64,000 bases of DNA, taken from Xanthoparmelia taractica (lineage: Eukaryota; Ascomycota; Lecanoromycetes; Lecanorales; Parmeliaceae). The position numbers and the translations under genes were made by a program. Shown here in pieces: positions 22,370 to 33,186 of this stretch. Location: contig JANQBS010000192.1 in assembly GCA_033085395.1 (NCBI GenBank), positions 1 through 64,000 on the forward strand, given 5' to 3'. How positions within the stretch are numbered: position 1 is the stretch's first letter; each line of letters starts with the position of its first letter. Under the pieces are notes generated by a model that was not told the origin of the DNA, made no database searches, and saw only the letters and a program-made list of their open reading frames with translations.

Positions 22370-23273
22370 AATGAATGTCCTGGAAAGGAACAAGGCTTGC
22401 ACCATGGAGTTGACCACCGCGTGGCTGTATGGGCTCGGAAAATGGCACGGATTCCCTGGCCAACGGCATGGCGGTGAAGTAAGTTCTTGGGGCTTTCAAA
22501 CAAGGGTCTGCGGGTTTCTTCTGGCGCAGCGAATTCTATGGGACTGCAAAGCTGATGGAGTGGTGTTGTGTTCGTCTTATTCCCCAAGCCACCCACCACT
22601 CGCGGCATCTCATTGAGGAGTGGAACGCGGCAATGCGAAGAATGGCCTACAATCGTATAACACATCAGTCATGCAGTTGTCGGAGAGGTGAACTCGACGA
22701 CTTCCTACCCTCTCGTCTACGCCAACTCCGCCACCGTCTGGAGGATTCAGACCTGGCCCCGGAGGAACTAAAGCCACGCTATCCAGGGAGCTGCTCGATC
22801 ACCTCGTAGCCAGCCACGACGCATCTGGGATCACGCTAACATATCTGATGCACATGCTCTCGCAGCGCAAATCCCTGCAGCGCGGCCTTAGAGAAAATCT
22901 CCCCCGTTCCACAGCATTCGATTCGGCGCCTTTCACTCAGCGCGATATCAACGCCCTATCTCCCTCGACGCTATCCTGATGGAAGACGCTGCGCCTGTAC
23001 TCTGCTAACCCCGGACCGTGGCCACGCCGTGTGCCAGCAACAGGCGGTAATGTTAGCTTTTTCTCCGATATTCCTGCAGACACGGTTGTCAGCGCATCCA
23101 GCTACACTCTGCACCGGAACGCGGCGGTATTCTCACAACCAGAGGAGTGGCGGGCTGAACGATGGCTGGACGCTGGTCTGGAGAGGCGAAGGGAGATGAT
23201 GCGATGGTTTTGGGCGTTTGGGAGCGGGACCCGCATACGTATTGGGACATGCTTTGCTATTCAAAGTATGTAG
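22370..23273 (+). pseudogene. Decayed cytochrome P450
   Basis: Fragments in three frames follow P450 order: an ELTTAWLYGLG-like helix; LIEEWNAAMRR with a downstream acidic/basic helix (22600-22800); ELLDHLVASHD...TLTYLMHMLSQ (helix I region, about 22790-22860); an ExxR remnant around 22970-22995 (AILMEDAAPVLC in place of a clean ETLRLY); and a long final frame, 23031-23273, with PADTVVSASSYTLHRNAAVF and PEEWRAERWL. The heme-binding loop reads FGSGTRIRIGTCFA where the family requires FxxGxRxCxG, so the invariant heme-ligating cysteine is arginine (one base, TGT to CGT). Frame breaks and the lost ligand show it is non-functional. Confidence 0.8.
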
Positions 23274-24320
23274 GGTCATGGTTGGATACGGGGCTTGAAG
23301 GCTGAGGAATCCTAACCGAGGCTAGTTATGAAAACTCTAGTTGCTGCCATCTATACTGATTTTGAGATGAGCATTGTGGATGATAGCGAGATGGAACAAG
23401 TTGATGGTGAGTTGGCTCCGCCGATCGGGGTAGGCTCTTGCTTGAGTTTCATCGTGGGTACTGGCCCGTTGGCTTGATTGTTGTTGTCGCTTCATAGCCT
23501 GATCTCCAGACCAATTGCCGGCGGAGTGAGGCCCAAAGGTAAGCTCCAAGGCCATCAGCTAATCTAAACCCAAAAGATGACAGTCTTCTGCCACCATCTA
23601 CGTCTGCGTGCAGTCAGAAGTGAATACACATAGGTGTGCTGATCGTCAAACAACCTTCCAACAACCTTTCACTGTATGACAGCTCGCAGTTTTGCTTTAT
23701 CCTGAGCATGTGGTCATACAGACACTGATCAACGATGTGTTGTGACGAGAGGGGAAAGAAGACAGTATGAAGAGGCTGTGGTGACGAAAAGCTTGGGAGG
23801 CTGGCCAGTTGTGCCACTTTCCATTGTCATTCGATGTCAATGGTGGAATGAATCACCTATAGTTCCTTCACTCTGATATGTTCTAAAACACAGCACATAA
23901 TCCTAAATGCTAGATGAGGTTACTAGGAAGGGCCGGGAGGAACTATGCGTCTTGAGCGCACGGTACAAGGTGGCGTGAAAGAAAGCCACAAGAGACCGCG
24001 TGATCGGCAGTGAAAGCAAAGTCTGATAAATAATCCGTCTTGGGTGATGGCTGGAGGCCAACATTCGGGTAGTCTGTTTATAGCGAGACATGCAGTTGCT
24101 TTTTCCCTGCCATTCTAGATCGCGTGAACTTCGCTCGTCGGTCTAGGAAGCAAAGATCCGGCCTGAATTGGCTCGGGTGATGCCCATCAAACCGTTTTCG
24201 AAGCGAGGAGCGTTGTTCTGCCTGATATCGTTATCAAAAGTTAATAGCCAAATCTCGGTCGCTATGACTCCTATGTCCCGGCGATATCAAGTATGTAGCG
24301 ACCAAATGAATTTTTTCATG
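23274..24320. other. Intergenic, 1 kb, nothing recognised
   Basis: This interval separates the P450 remnant from the start of the dense core-gene block. Only short frames without family signals are present. Confidence 0.5.
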
Positions 24321-25066
24321 TCATGATTTCTTCGCTCCGCTAAAATCGCTGGCTTGTAGATTCCGCGTCATGCTTGGCAACTTCACCCGCAGTCCATCTA
24401 GAGCCTTACTCATCTTGACCTGGCATCCTAATCTTGATGTTTCCGTCAATCCAAATGCTAAGTCCAGCATATCGTTCTCATCGTCATCTGGTTCGTCCAT
24501 CTTCTCGTACATTTCGTCGGACTCGACAATGACATGACAGGTCGAGCAAGCGCACGATCCGCCGCAGGCTCCTATTTAATCCTGTAAACGCGAGCTACCA
24601 GCACTTATGTCACATGGATATAGATCACCTTCCATCTCAAGCTCCTCTGACTGTGCGATATCCAACAAGTTGTCCCCTGGAGCTACTTGGAATTTATGCT
24701 CTTCTCCTTCCTTATCGATGAATGTGACATTCAGCCTGCAGAAGCCAATGGGTCAGTCGACCCTCTTTGCAGTTGTCTTTCTGTTGCTTGAGGTGCTCAC
24801 TCTTCGCCGGGCTTTGGGGGTGTTAAATGGCCGTGCTTAGCCACAGCGGATACTGTAAATCTTCGTCGAGCTCTCGAACATGGTTCTTTCCGGCCAAAAC
24901 CTCCCGTCGTTGTTGCGGGTCTATATGTTAAATGCCAGGCCAAGGCCTTAGTATTGTATGTTCGTGATGATGCTGCATGTCGTGAGGGAATTAGAGTAAG
25001 GGACGTAGCGGCGCGTGATCGACAGTATGTTCTCACAGAATGAGGTGACTGGCGAGCTATGTACAT
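24321..25066 (-). CDS. YAH1: Mitochondrial [2Fe-2S] ferredoxin (adrenodoxin type)
   Basis: complement(join(24321..24571,24629..24735,24801..25066)), 207 residues. It is an electron carrier of the mitochondrial matrix needed for Fe-S cluster assembly (and heme A and ubiquinone synthesis in yeast). Residues 1 to about 70 are basic, Ser/Arg-rich and poor in acids, which suits a matrix presequence. The mature domain begins at KPGEELNVTFID. Cluster ligands are Cys127-x5-Cys133-x2-Cys136 within GACGGSCACSTCHV, with the fourth in GCQVKM. The DMLDLAFGLTETSRL stretch is diagnostic of the adrenodoxin class. The last intron (24572..24628) falls just before the first ligand cysteine. It is divergent from UGO1 with 198 bp between starts. 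Confidence 0.92.
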
Positions 25067-25264
25067 GCTCGACGCCTCCTTGCTGCACTCGTCTGAAGCT
25101 CAAAAGATGTTTGCCATCTACATGGGAAATAAATTGATATGACGACAACGGAAAGTTTAAGCGCCGACTCGCCGAAACTTGCTCCCCGCCGACATTACGT
25201 GCCTGCAACATTGGCGAAGAATCCATTGTCGTCTTCTTCACACCGTAGGGTGCAACAAGTAACA
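25067..25264. promoter_or_regulatory. Bidirectional promoter, YAH1 and UGO1
   Basis: Only 198 bp separate the two start codons, so both promoters must overlap. An upstream in-frame ATG for UGO1 lies at 25139 and would add 42 non-conserved residues, leaving 72 bp between starts. Confidence 0.6.
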
Positions 25265-26829
25265 ATGTCTACTCAACGAGAAGGCCCGAATCCTTTGAGA
25301 CCCTATTATATACCTCCATCGGTTGGTCCAAGCGGACCTCAGAATGGAACCTTTGCCACAAATGCCGGCAGCAAGCATGTCTCTACGTCAACAAACAGCT
25401 TTGGCTCCTCAGCGCGAAACATCCTGGCGGATATGGACTATACAGACTACATACCAGAGTCTTCTCCCTCGTCTACGGCGGTCATCAAGGGATTGGTAGA
25501 ACAGGCGATATGGAAATATACCAGCGTATTCCTGGCGCAGCCATTCGAGGTAGCCAAGACAGTATTGCAGGCCCAGGCTGGCGGTCATGCGCAGAAGCCG
25601 CAAGCAAAGGAAGCATATGCCGATGATATGCGCAGGAGACCTGGTAGTTACCGGCGAGACTCATATGAGGTAGGGGAAATCCGTAGAGACTATACTATCT
25701 GGCTGATCAAAATGCTCAGATGTTTTCTGACGATGATTCGGACCCTGACTCTCCTTCCTACTTCACTTCCTCAGCACCTCTCGCACAGACACCGACCAGG
25801 CGCTCACGGGCACGGCGAAGGCATGGCTCTCAAGAATCAGACGGTGTTCCCCGTGTCCACACGCCTCAACCGCCTCCGTCGAAACCACACCAGTCTCCGC
25901 ACACCCTCGACCTCAAGTCATCTTCCTCAGTATTGGCTGTACTTTCATCTCATTGGGCGGCAGAAGGCCCTTGGGGAGTATGGAAAGGCACCAACAGCAC
26001 TTACATCCACTCGATCCTTCTATCCACAATCACCTCTTTTGTCCGATCGTTCTTCTCCGCCTTTATGGCGATACCTGACCCTGGTCTTTCTTTTACCGCT
26101 GTTCCCTCGGTTTCTTACGCCGGCGGCCTCGATATATTATCTTCCCCTTCACCGTTCGCCTCGCTAGCCGTAGCTGTCTCTGCTGCCGGTTTAGCAGGCA
26201 TTATACTTGCCCCTCTGGACCTAGCTCGCACAAAGCTCATTTTGACACCTTCAACGCATCCACCAAGGTCAATAGTTGCGACATTGAAGACGCTACCTAG
26301 TTGGACACTGCCTTTTTCTATCGCGCCTGTGGCGATATTGAACTCTACGCTACCCACATTCATCTCCGTTTCGACACCTTTGTTTCTGCGCTCAAAGTTT
26401 GGGATAGATCCCGTACTTACTCCTACTATGTATTCTGTTGCAACATTCGTTGGGCAAGCGGTCGAGCTCGTAGTGAAGCTTCCGATCGAGACTGTGCTCA
26501 GAAGAGGGCAAATGGATGTAGCCCGATCCACTAGCAGAGGGAAGGAAATGCAAACGACCGTTGAAGTCGGGCCATATCGTGGCCTGTTAGGGACCATAAA
26601 ATCGATCGTCTACGAAGAAGGTGAAAGAGGTGGTCCGGCAGAGCTAGTGAAGGGCACGGCGGGCGCACCGGCCATGAATGTAGGAAAGGTTGGGCAAGAG
26701 AGGAAGAGAAGGAAAGGGCAAGGATTTGAGGGGCTCTGGAGAGGATGGAGGGTCGGAATGTGGGGGTTGGTGGGTGTGTGGGGGGCAGCGACGTGGGGAG
26801 GCGTAGGCGGAAAGGGCGGAGAGTTTTGA
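25265..26829 (+). CDS. UGO1: Mitochondrial fusion/carrier-like outer-membrane protein Ugo1
   Basis: join(25265..25669,25720..26829), 504 residues. Ugo1 is a modified carrier-family protein of the mitochondrial outer membrane that links the two fusion GTPases Fzo1 and Mgm1. The start MSTQREGPNPLRPYYIPPSVG is the conserved opening of fungal Ugo1, so 25265 is preferred over the in-frame ATG at 25139. Further landmarks are KYTSVFLAQPFEVAKTVLQ (carrier-type Px[DE]xx[KR] region), LAGIILAPLDLARTKLIL (second carrier signature) and VELVVKLPIETVLRRGQ. An acidic linker SDDDSDPDSPS follows the only intron (50 bp). The final 150 codons are strongly G-rich on the coding strand and encode a Gly/Trp/Arg-rich tail. 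Confidence 0.9.
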
Positions 26830-27119
26830 TGCTCTGCTCTGCTCTCCCAGTGTACATTTGAGGTCCTTGGCTATAAGGAGCTATGGCGTTGTCCGGTGGT
26901 ATGGAAAACCCAGGCCATGTGTGTAGCGATCATACCCAATCTTCTCTCAATGTCCTTCGATATGCAACCATGACGTTCTCTTCGTGACAATGATATATAC
27001 CATCTGGAGTCTTGCCACCCTTGCCCTTCTTCTCAAGCGCGCCGTTCTTCTCGACACTGTCCTTTCCCCCATCCCGAAAAGGATTGCTCACCCTCACAGC
27101 CTTGCCTCTATCCTTTTCT

Positions 27120-28466
27120 TCAAACTTTGCCTTTCCCACCCTGACCAACATATTCGAGCCACCCCTCCTTACTCATTTCCGTAGCCTTCTCCTCCTTCTT
27201 CGCCCTACTTCCACCCAGCCCCTGCGCCTCCATAGCCCTCTCACGTACGGAAGTAAAAGCATTGAACATCTTGACGACTCCCTTCTGCGCCATCTTCCGC
27301 AACTCCTTCTCGTGTTGCTGATACGCAAAAACTTGCTGCGGCTCTAGGGGTTCATCGATCCCGAGCACGTTTCGAACGAGATCCTGCGCTCCATCACCGT
27401 GGACTTCTTTCGACTTCTTATTGGGATCCCCTCCCTTCTTAAATTTCTCCTTCCTCATCTCCGCCTTGGCTTTCTTCTCCAGCTTCATGTCAAGGAGTGT
27501 CTCGTCCGCTTCCTTGGCATCGGCGGAACGCGCGAGGATTGGGTTTGCGCGTTGGGTTCTGGTGAGTTTGTACCCTAGGATCCCGGCCATGGAAGATGCA
27601 AAGGCGCTGGGATTATCGGCTTTTAACGTCTCCTTCTTCTTCTTGTCTGGATGGGGCTCGCCGTCCGAGTCCGCTGTGGCGTCGGAAGCCGATTCTATTG
27701 AGCTGTCGGAGCTGGAACCCGAGCCGGGTCCACTTTCGTCGTTACCTTCGTCGTCGTCATAATCTTCTACTTCCTCTTCATCGTTTTCTTCTCCATTCTG
27801 TGATCCTTCTTGTTCGCCTAGAGCTTCCTCCGAGGGTGGGCTTGAGGGTGCAAGCAGAGCTGCCTCTGAGGTAGCGTCTAAGCCTACGTCAGTGGGGTCT
27901 GCGGTAGGGCCATTGCCTTCATCCAGCGAAGAGGAATCGGAGCTGGAGACCTTTGGGGAGACCTCTTTGCTCGTTCCTATCTTCGAAGGTTTCACGATAG
28001 GAACTTTGTCTGTTAAAGAATCTGAGGCTTTACCGGAGGCTTGCTTTGGCTTAGTGGCCTCCTTGACTGGCAGAACCTTCGGTGTACTGGTAGATTCAGT
28101 CTTGACCCTCTTGAGGCTCAGCGAGGGAGCTTCGTCGGCAGACGAGTCGGGCGCATCGGCGACGATAGATTGCTTGGGTCTAGAGGTCAACTCAGCCTCG
28201 GGGTTGACTTCGATGCTAAGAGTCTCTTTTTTGCCGGGGATTTTTCGAATATCGCTGTCCGTAAACTGCTTGGGAATGTGTTTGGTAGAACAGTTGGCGA
28301 CCTCATCCACCATACTGGTGTTGCTGTCTCTAAGCTGCGCGGCAGCTTCATGATTGATTGAGGACAGTGGTACATGGTCGGAGCGAGCCCTCTTATGCGA
28401 TTTATTGACAAGCTTATCACCGTAAATGTCTTCAGCATGCTTGCGCTTGACTTTTGTGAACGCCAT
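27120..28466 (-). CDS. RRP15: Ribosomal RNA processing protein Rrp15
   Basis: 448 residues, one exon. Rrp15 is a nucleolar factor for 60S precursor maturation (27S pre-rRNA processing). The amino half is low-complexity and charged, with a long acidic run (EENDEEEVEDYDDDEGNDE region) typical of nucleolar proteins. The conserved Rrp15 domain lies in the last 170 residues: ASSMAGILGYKLTRTQRANPILARS, KLEKKAKAEMRKEK, LGIDEPLEPQQVFAYQQHEKELRKMAQKGVVKMFNAF and SKEGWLEYV near the end. The start at 28466 was chosen because MAFTKVKRKH is a plausible nucleolar opening; an upstream in-frame start lies in the 5' leader. It is divergent from SRP54 (200 bp between starts) and convergent with UGO1 (290 bp between stops). 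Confidence 0.9.
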   Translation of the reverse strand: MAFTKVKRKHAEDIYGDKLVNKSHKRARSDHVPLSSINHEAAAQLRDSNTSMVDEVANCSTKHIPKQFTDSDIRKIPGKKETLSIEVNPEAELTSRPKQSIVADAPDSSADEAPSLSLKRVKTESTSTPKVLPVKEATKPKQASGKASDSLTDKVPIVKPSKIGTSKEVSPKVSSSDSSSLDEGNGPTADPTDVGLDATSEAALLAPSSPPSEEALGEQEGSQNGEENDEEEVEDYDDDEGNDESGPGSGSSSDSSIESASDATADSDGEPHPDKKKKETLKADNPSAFASSMAGILGYKLTRTQRANPILARSADAKEADETLLDMKLEKKAKAEMRKEKFKKGGDPNKKSKEVHGDGAQDLVRNVLGIDEPLEPQQVFAYQQHEKELRKMAQKGVVKMFNAFTSVRERAMEAQGLGGSRAKKEEKATEMSKEGWLEYVGQGGKGKV

Positions 28467-28666
28467 TGTGTATTGAATTGGATACTGAAGGCCGTTTGAA
28501 TCTATAGCAATTTTGATTAGAAGTGGGGCAATTTTACGCGAATCTTTCTCGGTTAAACCACCCCTCCTCCTCAACATCACTCTGTCACTATAGGCCTCGG
28601 TCATGATGGCCTAGGAGATACCCGAAAAGAACTTTCTATTGATATGCTTGTCGCCTTCGGTACAAG
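28467..28666. promoter_or_regulatory. Bidirectional promoter, RRP15 and SRP54
   Basis: A 200-bp interval lies between divergent starts of two genes needed for ribosome production and protein targeting. No TATA box is obvious. Confidence 0.55.
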
Positions 28667-30304
28667 ATGGTTCTTCAAGATTTGGGCCGGCGCATCAATG
28701 CTGCCGTCTCAGACCTCACAAGAGCCCAGAACCTTGACGAGAAGGTATCCATCTGCGGTGCTATGCTACGCGCTTTCGCATTGAGTAACTGATCCTTCCA
28801 ACAGGCTTTTGATGGCATGATCAAAGAGATATGCGCCGCCCTCCTCGAAGCAGATGTCAATGTCAAGCTTGTTGGCACCCTCCGCAAATCCATAAAAGCC
28901 ACCGTCAACTTCAAAGACATACCGCCAGCTGTCAACAAGAAGCGTCTGATACAGAAAGCCGTCTTTGATGAACTCGTAAAGCTCGTAGATCCTCATGCTG
29001 AACCTTTCAAGCCTAAGAAGGGTAAGGCCAACGTCATTATGTTCATTGGCCTCCAAGGAGCAGGTAAAACAACCACCTGTACGAAGCTGGCCCGCCACTA
29101 CCAGGCTCGAGGCTTCAAATCGTGCCTGGTCTGCGCCGACACCTTCCGTGCTGGAGCTTTCGACCAGCTAAAACAGAATGCCACAAAAGCCAAGATCCCC
29201 TACTTTGGTTCCCTCACGTCTACAGACCCAGCCCAGGTCGCCTCTGAGGGCGTGGCCAAATTCAAGAAGGAGCGTTTTGAAATAATCATCGTCGATACTT
29301 CAGGGCGGCATAGGCAAGAGAAAGACCTCTTCGATGAGATGACTCAAATCCAGCGTGCCATAACCCCAGACCAAACCATCATGGTTCTCGATGCGACCAT
29401 TGGGCAGCAGGCTGAAGCACAGTCCAAAGCATTCAAGGAGACTGCCGACTACGGCGCAATCATCATCACAAAGACTGATGGCCACGCCTCCGGTGGTGGT
29501 GCCATTTCGGCGGTTGCAGCAACTCACACCCCTATCGTCTTCATCGGCACAGGCGAGCACATGCTCGACCTTGAGCGCTTCTCCCCACAGCCCTTTGTAA
29601 GTAAGCTGCTTGGTATGGGAGATATGCAAGGGCTTGTCGAGCACGTACAAGCCCTCAAACTTGACCAGAAGGACACCATGAAGCACTTAGCAGAAGGTGT
29701 TTTCACAATCCGTGATCTGCGGGATCAGCTTCAGAACATCATGAAGATGGGCCCGTTATCTAAAATGGCAGGCATGATACCCGGTCTCGGCCAGATGATG
29801 GGCGGTATGGATGATGAAGAGGGATCGATGAAGATGAAGCGGATGATCTACGTCTGCGATTCTATGAATAACAAAGAGCTTGACAGTGACGGCAAGATCT
29901 TTGTCGAGCAGCCAGCACGCATGACTCGAGTGGCCAGAGGAAGCGGCACCAGTGTCCGAGAGGTCGAGGAATTGCTCAGCCAGCAGAAGGTCATGGCAGG
30001 TATGGCGAAGAAGATGGGCGGTATGTCCAAGAACATGCAAAAAGCGCAAGGCCAGATGGGCGGCGGCAATCGACAACAGCAGATGGCAGCCATGCAGAAA
30101 CGAATGCAGAGTCTCGGCCAAGGCGGTATGGGCGGCGGAGGTGGAGGGATGCCGGATATGGGCTCACTAATGAAGATGATGGGTGGAATGGGCGGCGCAG
30201 GTGGCGGAGGCATGCCCGACATGGCCAGTATGATGAAGATGATGGGTGGAATGGGAGGAATGGGCGGCGGTGGAGCTCCCGCTGGTAGAGGAAGGAGGGG
30301 ATGA
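28667..30304 (+). CDS. SRP54: Signal recognition particle 54-kDa GTPase subunit
   Basis: join(28667..28744,28805..30304), 525 residues. It is the SRP subunit that binds signal sequences and the SRP receptor, cytosolic. The N-domain [20 protein letters not shown] is followed by the G-domain: P-loop [15 protein letters not shown] near 107-121; [19 protein letters not shown] (G3); TKTDG (G4); and [26 protein letters not shown] at the NG/M junction. The methionine-rich M-domain begins with [15 protein letters not shown] [17 protein letters not shown] and carries [15 protein letters not shown] and [15 protein letters not shown] for signal and 7S RNA binding. The tail holds Gly/Met repeats ([14 protein letters not shown]) longer than in yeast. 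The one intron (60 bp) is at a position usual in ascomycetes. Confidence 0.95.
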
Positions 30305-30528
30305 ATAGCTCGTTTGATTCGCCATTTCATTCCGCATAGCGCTGGAGTTGGTTGCCGTGGACCTGAAAACATTCATTGCATACAAATACTGGCCTCCCTA
30401 TACTGCGCCAGTGTTAGGGAATTGAGACAATCATTGGCTTCATACGCTATCGAGATGCTCGTTCTCTTACCCCTAGCGGCGATTACTGCATAGGAGCGCT
30501 TGCCAATCCCAAATCCCATCAGCGCTTC

Positions 30529-31695
30529 TCACCTGAAAAGCCTTCTGCCTCCTAGCCTTGCCGAACCACTCCCAGGAAGTCCAAGTCCTGTACTCACGCC
30601 TTGCAAACCCGTCCCCCCGCCCTCCCCATCCCGCTTATGCCTTCTCAATGCTTCACGGAAATGGTCTGGTAGCAAAGGACCAAGGTCCCGCTGCTTCGGC
30701 TTCTGGCTCGCTTTACGCTCATCCGCTGCAGCCGCATGCGAAAGCTGGCTGAGAGCATCTATTGGACTCGCGGCCTGGAAGATCTCGTTGTTCGGAATTT
30801 CGCTGCTGAAATCGGTAGGGTCGATAGGTACTTTCGGTGGCGTTGGGGGCGGTGTCTCCAGACTCGCGCACTGCTCTTGGACTTCGCGAGCACGTTCGAT
30901 GAGGGTACCGATGAAGGTCTTTGTGTAGCCGTTGATCGTTGTAATGACGTTTGGAGGGACGGACTGGGAGACGGTTTGGTTGGCAATCTGGTACCGCACG
31001 TGAGAAGATGCAGATGGAAAGATTGGCGCAGGGTGGGGAGTAGCATACCTTTCGGACAGTCTCCTTCTTCAGCCTTACTCGACGTAGACACTCATAGCGC
31101 TTGTCTTGATCTTCGTCGAATGCAGCGATGAGGACGCTGTATCCCGATAATCAGTTTCCTTCGGAAAGCAATATGGCCTGCCGGGATTGCAGAGAGCTGG
31201 CTGCACTCACGCAAGTTTCTTCTTCTCGGCCTCTTTGTCCTCTTCCTCTACACCATCCACCACATCGTCTCCTCCTTCGTCATCTTCCTCGTCTTCATCA
31301 TCAGGCACATCGCCTGTGCCCTCCCGCCCATCCACAGTCTTATCTTTCGCGCCGCTCCTCACACTAGCCGCGATTTGCTTCCCTTTGCCTTTGGGCTTTT
31401 TCTTCCGACCACCAGCCGTAGCAAGGCTCCCCTTTCCAGTGATATTTGTGATCTCGCTATCCACACTGGGACTGCGCTCACCAGTAAGAACGGTAGACTT
31501 TTCAGGAGGAAACGAGGTTTGCCGTAGCGGGTGAGCGGAGGAGGCGGAGGAGTGAATGGAGCCTCGCTTCTGGCGTTTCAGCGAAGGAGCGTAGGGTGGT
31601 ACATTCACTGAAGGGCGTTTCTTGGGGTTCGGGAGTGAGGTGTGAGGGGGGTAGGGCGGAGATGTTGCGGGGGAGCGGTAAGGTGGTGAAGCCAT
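30529..31695 (-). CDS. TAF11: TFIID subunit TAF11 (TAFII28 histone fold)
   Basis: complement(join(30529..30987,31049..31136,31211..31695)), 343 residues. TAF11 pairs with TAF13 through histone folds and contacts TFIIA/TBP in the nucleus. The amino half is Pro/Ser-rich with basic patches (NPKKRPS, GGRKKKPKGKGK) and an acidic stretch. The TAFII28 domain is assembled from three exons: VLIAAFDEDQDKRYECLRRV, RLKKETVRK-IANQTVSQSV, NVITTINGYTKTFIGTLIER and AREVQEQC. It ends in LGPLLPDHFREALRR, the conserved carboxyl helix. Both introns are GT-AG and keep frame (74 and 61 bp). The start MASPPYRS is preferred over an upstream in-frame ATG. It is divergent from COG2 and convergent with SRP54. Confidence 0.92.
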
Positions 31696-32058
31696 GACGA
31701 CGAATGCTGAGTACTGCCTCTGCAGACTCCTACTCTTTAGGACAGAATATGCGCTCAACGTCTAAGACTGAATACGGTAAAGGGAGTGATGAACTGTTGA
31801 GTGAGACGCAGTTGCGGAGAAACGTCCATAGGCGCGCTAAACGCGGCTGTTTTCTGTGCATACACTTTGAGACAGCTTCGACATCAATGTGGTTGTTATT
31901 TCATGAACTGCCGCTTAATCTACCGCTCAGACCACTGATTTGGAGGCTGGGAGTCAACGATCGCAGGAATCGAAGAATTGATCTGTATCATAGCGATATA
32001 AAACATTTAAGTTTTATTCTGACCAATTTCCAAGCTTTACATCTTACGCATGACCACC
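31696..32058. promoter_or_regulatory. Bidirectional promoter, TAF11 and COG2
   Basis: A 363-bp interval lies between divergent start codons. No coding signal was found in it. Confidence 0.5.
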
Positions 32059-32956
32059 ATGTCCAATCGATTCTATGTAGGTTCACCGAGCAACTTCCTC
32101 CTGAACGAGAACATGTCTGACTCGTAACCTCAAGTTTGGCGACGATGATTCTTCAGATGACAACCTCCCGTACCCGAAACCTCTCTCACGCGCATCCTTC
32201 CTGACTCCCGACTTCGACCCTACAACTTTCCTCTCGACCTTGCGTAACCGGCACCAAACGCTCGAAGATCTGCGCGCCGAACTTCGGACACGGAGCCAGG
32301 ACCTTAACAAAGAATTACTGGATCTCGTCAATGAGAATTACCAGGATTTCTTGAGTTTAGGGAGCAGCCTGAAAGGCGGCGATGAGAAGGTCGAAGAGGT
32401 GCGGCTCGGGTTGTTGGGGTTTAAAAGGGAGGTTGAGGGTCTCAGGGGCAATGTAGATGGTAGGAGAAAGGAGGTAGAGGAGCTTGTGGAGGAAAGGAAG
32501 AGGATCAGAGAGAGCGTGCAAGTAGGGAGACGGTTGTTGGAAATTGAAAGGAAGATCGGGGACTTGGAGGGACGGTTAATGCTCGTCTCAACCGGACCAC
32601 GGGAGGCAGAGGTCAATGTAGATGGAACAACCCTGAGTGAGAGCGAGGAGGAAAGTGATGAAGAGCCAGAGAGCAACGGGATTAGCATCCTGCGACTGCG
32701 AAGACACATGGAACAATACATGTACATTAAGGGCTTGGTGGAGAGAACTGGGCCAGAACATCCGTTCTTGGTGAAGCAAGAGGAAAGGGTGCTCAGGTTG
32801 AAGCAGACGGTGCTACTGGATCTGAATAACGCGTTGAAGCAGACTATTGCAGGCGGAGAGAATATGAAAGGTGACTTGCTGAAGCTTCTGGGCATATACA
32901 GACAAATGGGCGAAGCCAGTGAAGCTATGCAAGTACTGAAAGAAACAAAACGGTAA
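32059..32956 (+). CDS. COG2: Conserved oligomeric Golgi complex subunit 2
   Basis: join(32059..32076,32135..32956), 279 residues. It is a COG tethering-complex subunit (lobe A) for retrograde vesicle docking at the Golgi. The first coding exon is only 18 nt (MSNRFY). The 58-bp intron has a GTAGGT donor, a CTGAC/GTAAC branch region and an AAG acceptor. Joining gives FGDDDSSDDNLPYPKPLSRASFL, matching fungal COG2 openings. Next come the COG2 amino domain (LRAELRTRSQDLNKELLDLVNENYQDFLSLGSSLKG) and a long charged coiled coil (about residues 90-150: KREVEGLRGNVDGRRKEVEEL). The carboxyl part ends QYMYIKGLVERTGPEHPFL. Length is that of fungal COG2, which lacks the long animal carboxyl domain. It is convergent with the uL1m gene (230 bp between stops). 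Confidence 0.9.
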
Positions 32957-33186
32957 CGTCCATGGCAGATAAAATTCTGGTTATATGATAGCATAGCTTT
33001 GGCATTTGAGCTGCATAGATCGGATGCCCTCTGTGAACCAACCGTTCTGCGCTATTATCAAACACATTCGAAATCCGTTCCTCGATTCTCGCTTCAAGCC
33101 AGGGTTACTAGAGCCTTTTAAACACGATTATGTGCTTTCACATCGTCGATCCTCAAGAAAGTTGTCACTCGAGCATTGAAATATCT

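Noticed and set aside
25139..25264. UGO1 start at the upstream ATG
   Set aside because: The extra 42 residues are unlike Ugo1 openings, while the second ATG gives the conserved start.
27421..28353. Plus-strand frames of 92-153 codons opposite RRP15
   Set aside because: Mirror of the low-complexity acidic and Ser-rich half of Rrp15.
29848..30372. 174-codon minus-strand frame opposite the SRP54 M-domain
   Set aside because: It is a Pro/Ile-rich mirror of the Gly/Met repeats of SRP54; the plus strand is clearly the gene.
32338..32994. 218-codon Ser-rich minus-strand frame opposite COG2
   Set aside because: Antisense shadow of the Arg/Glu-rich coiled coil; no family signal or promoter.
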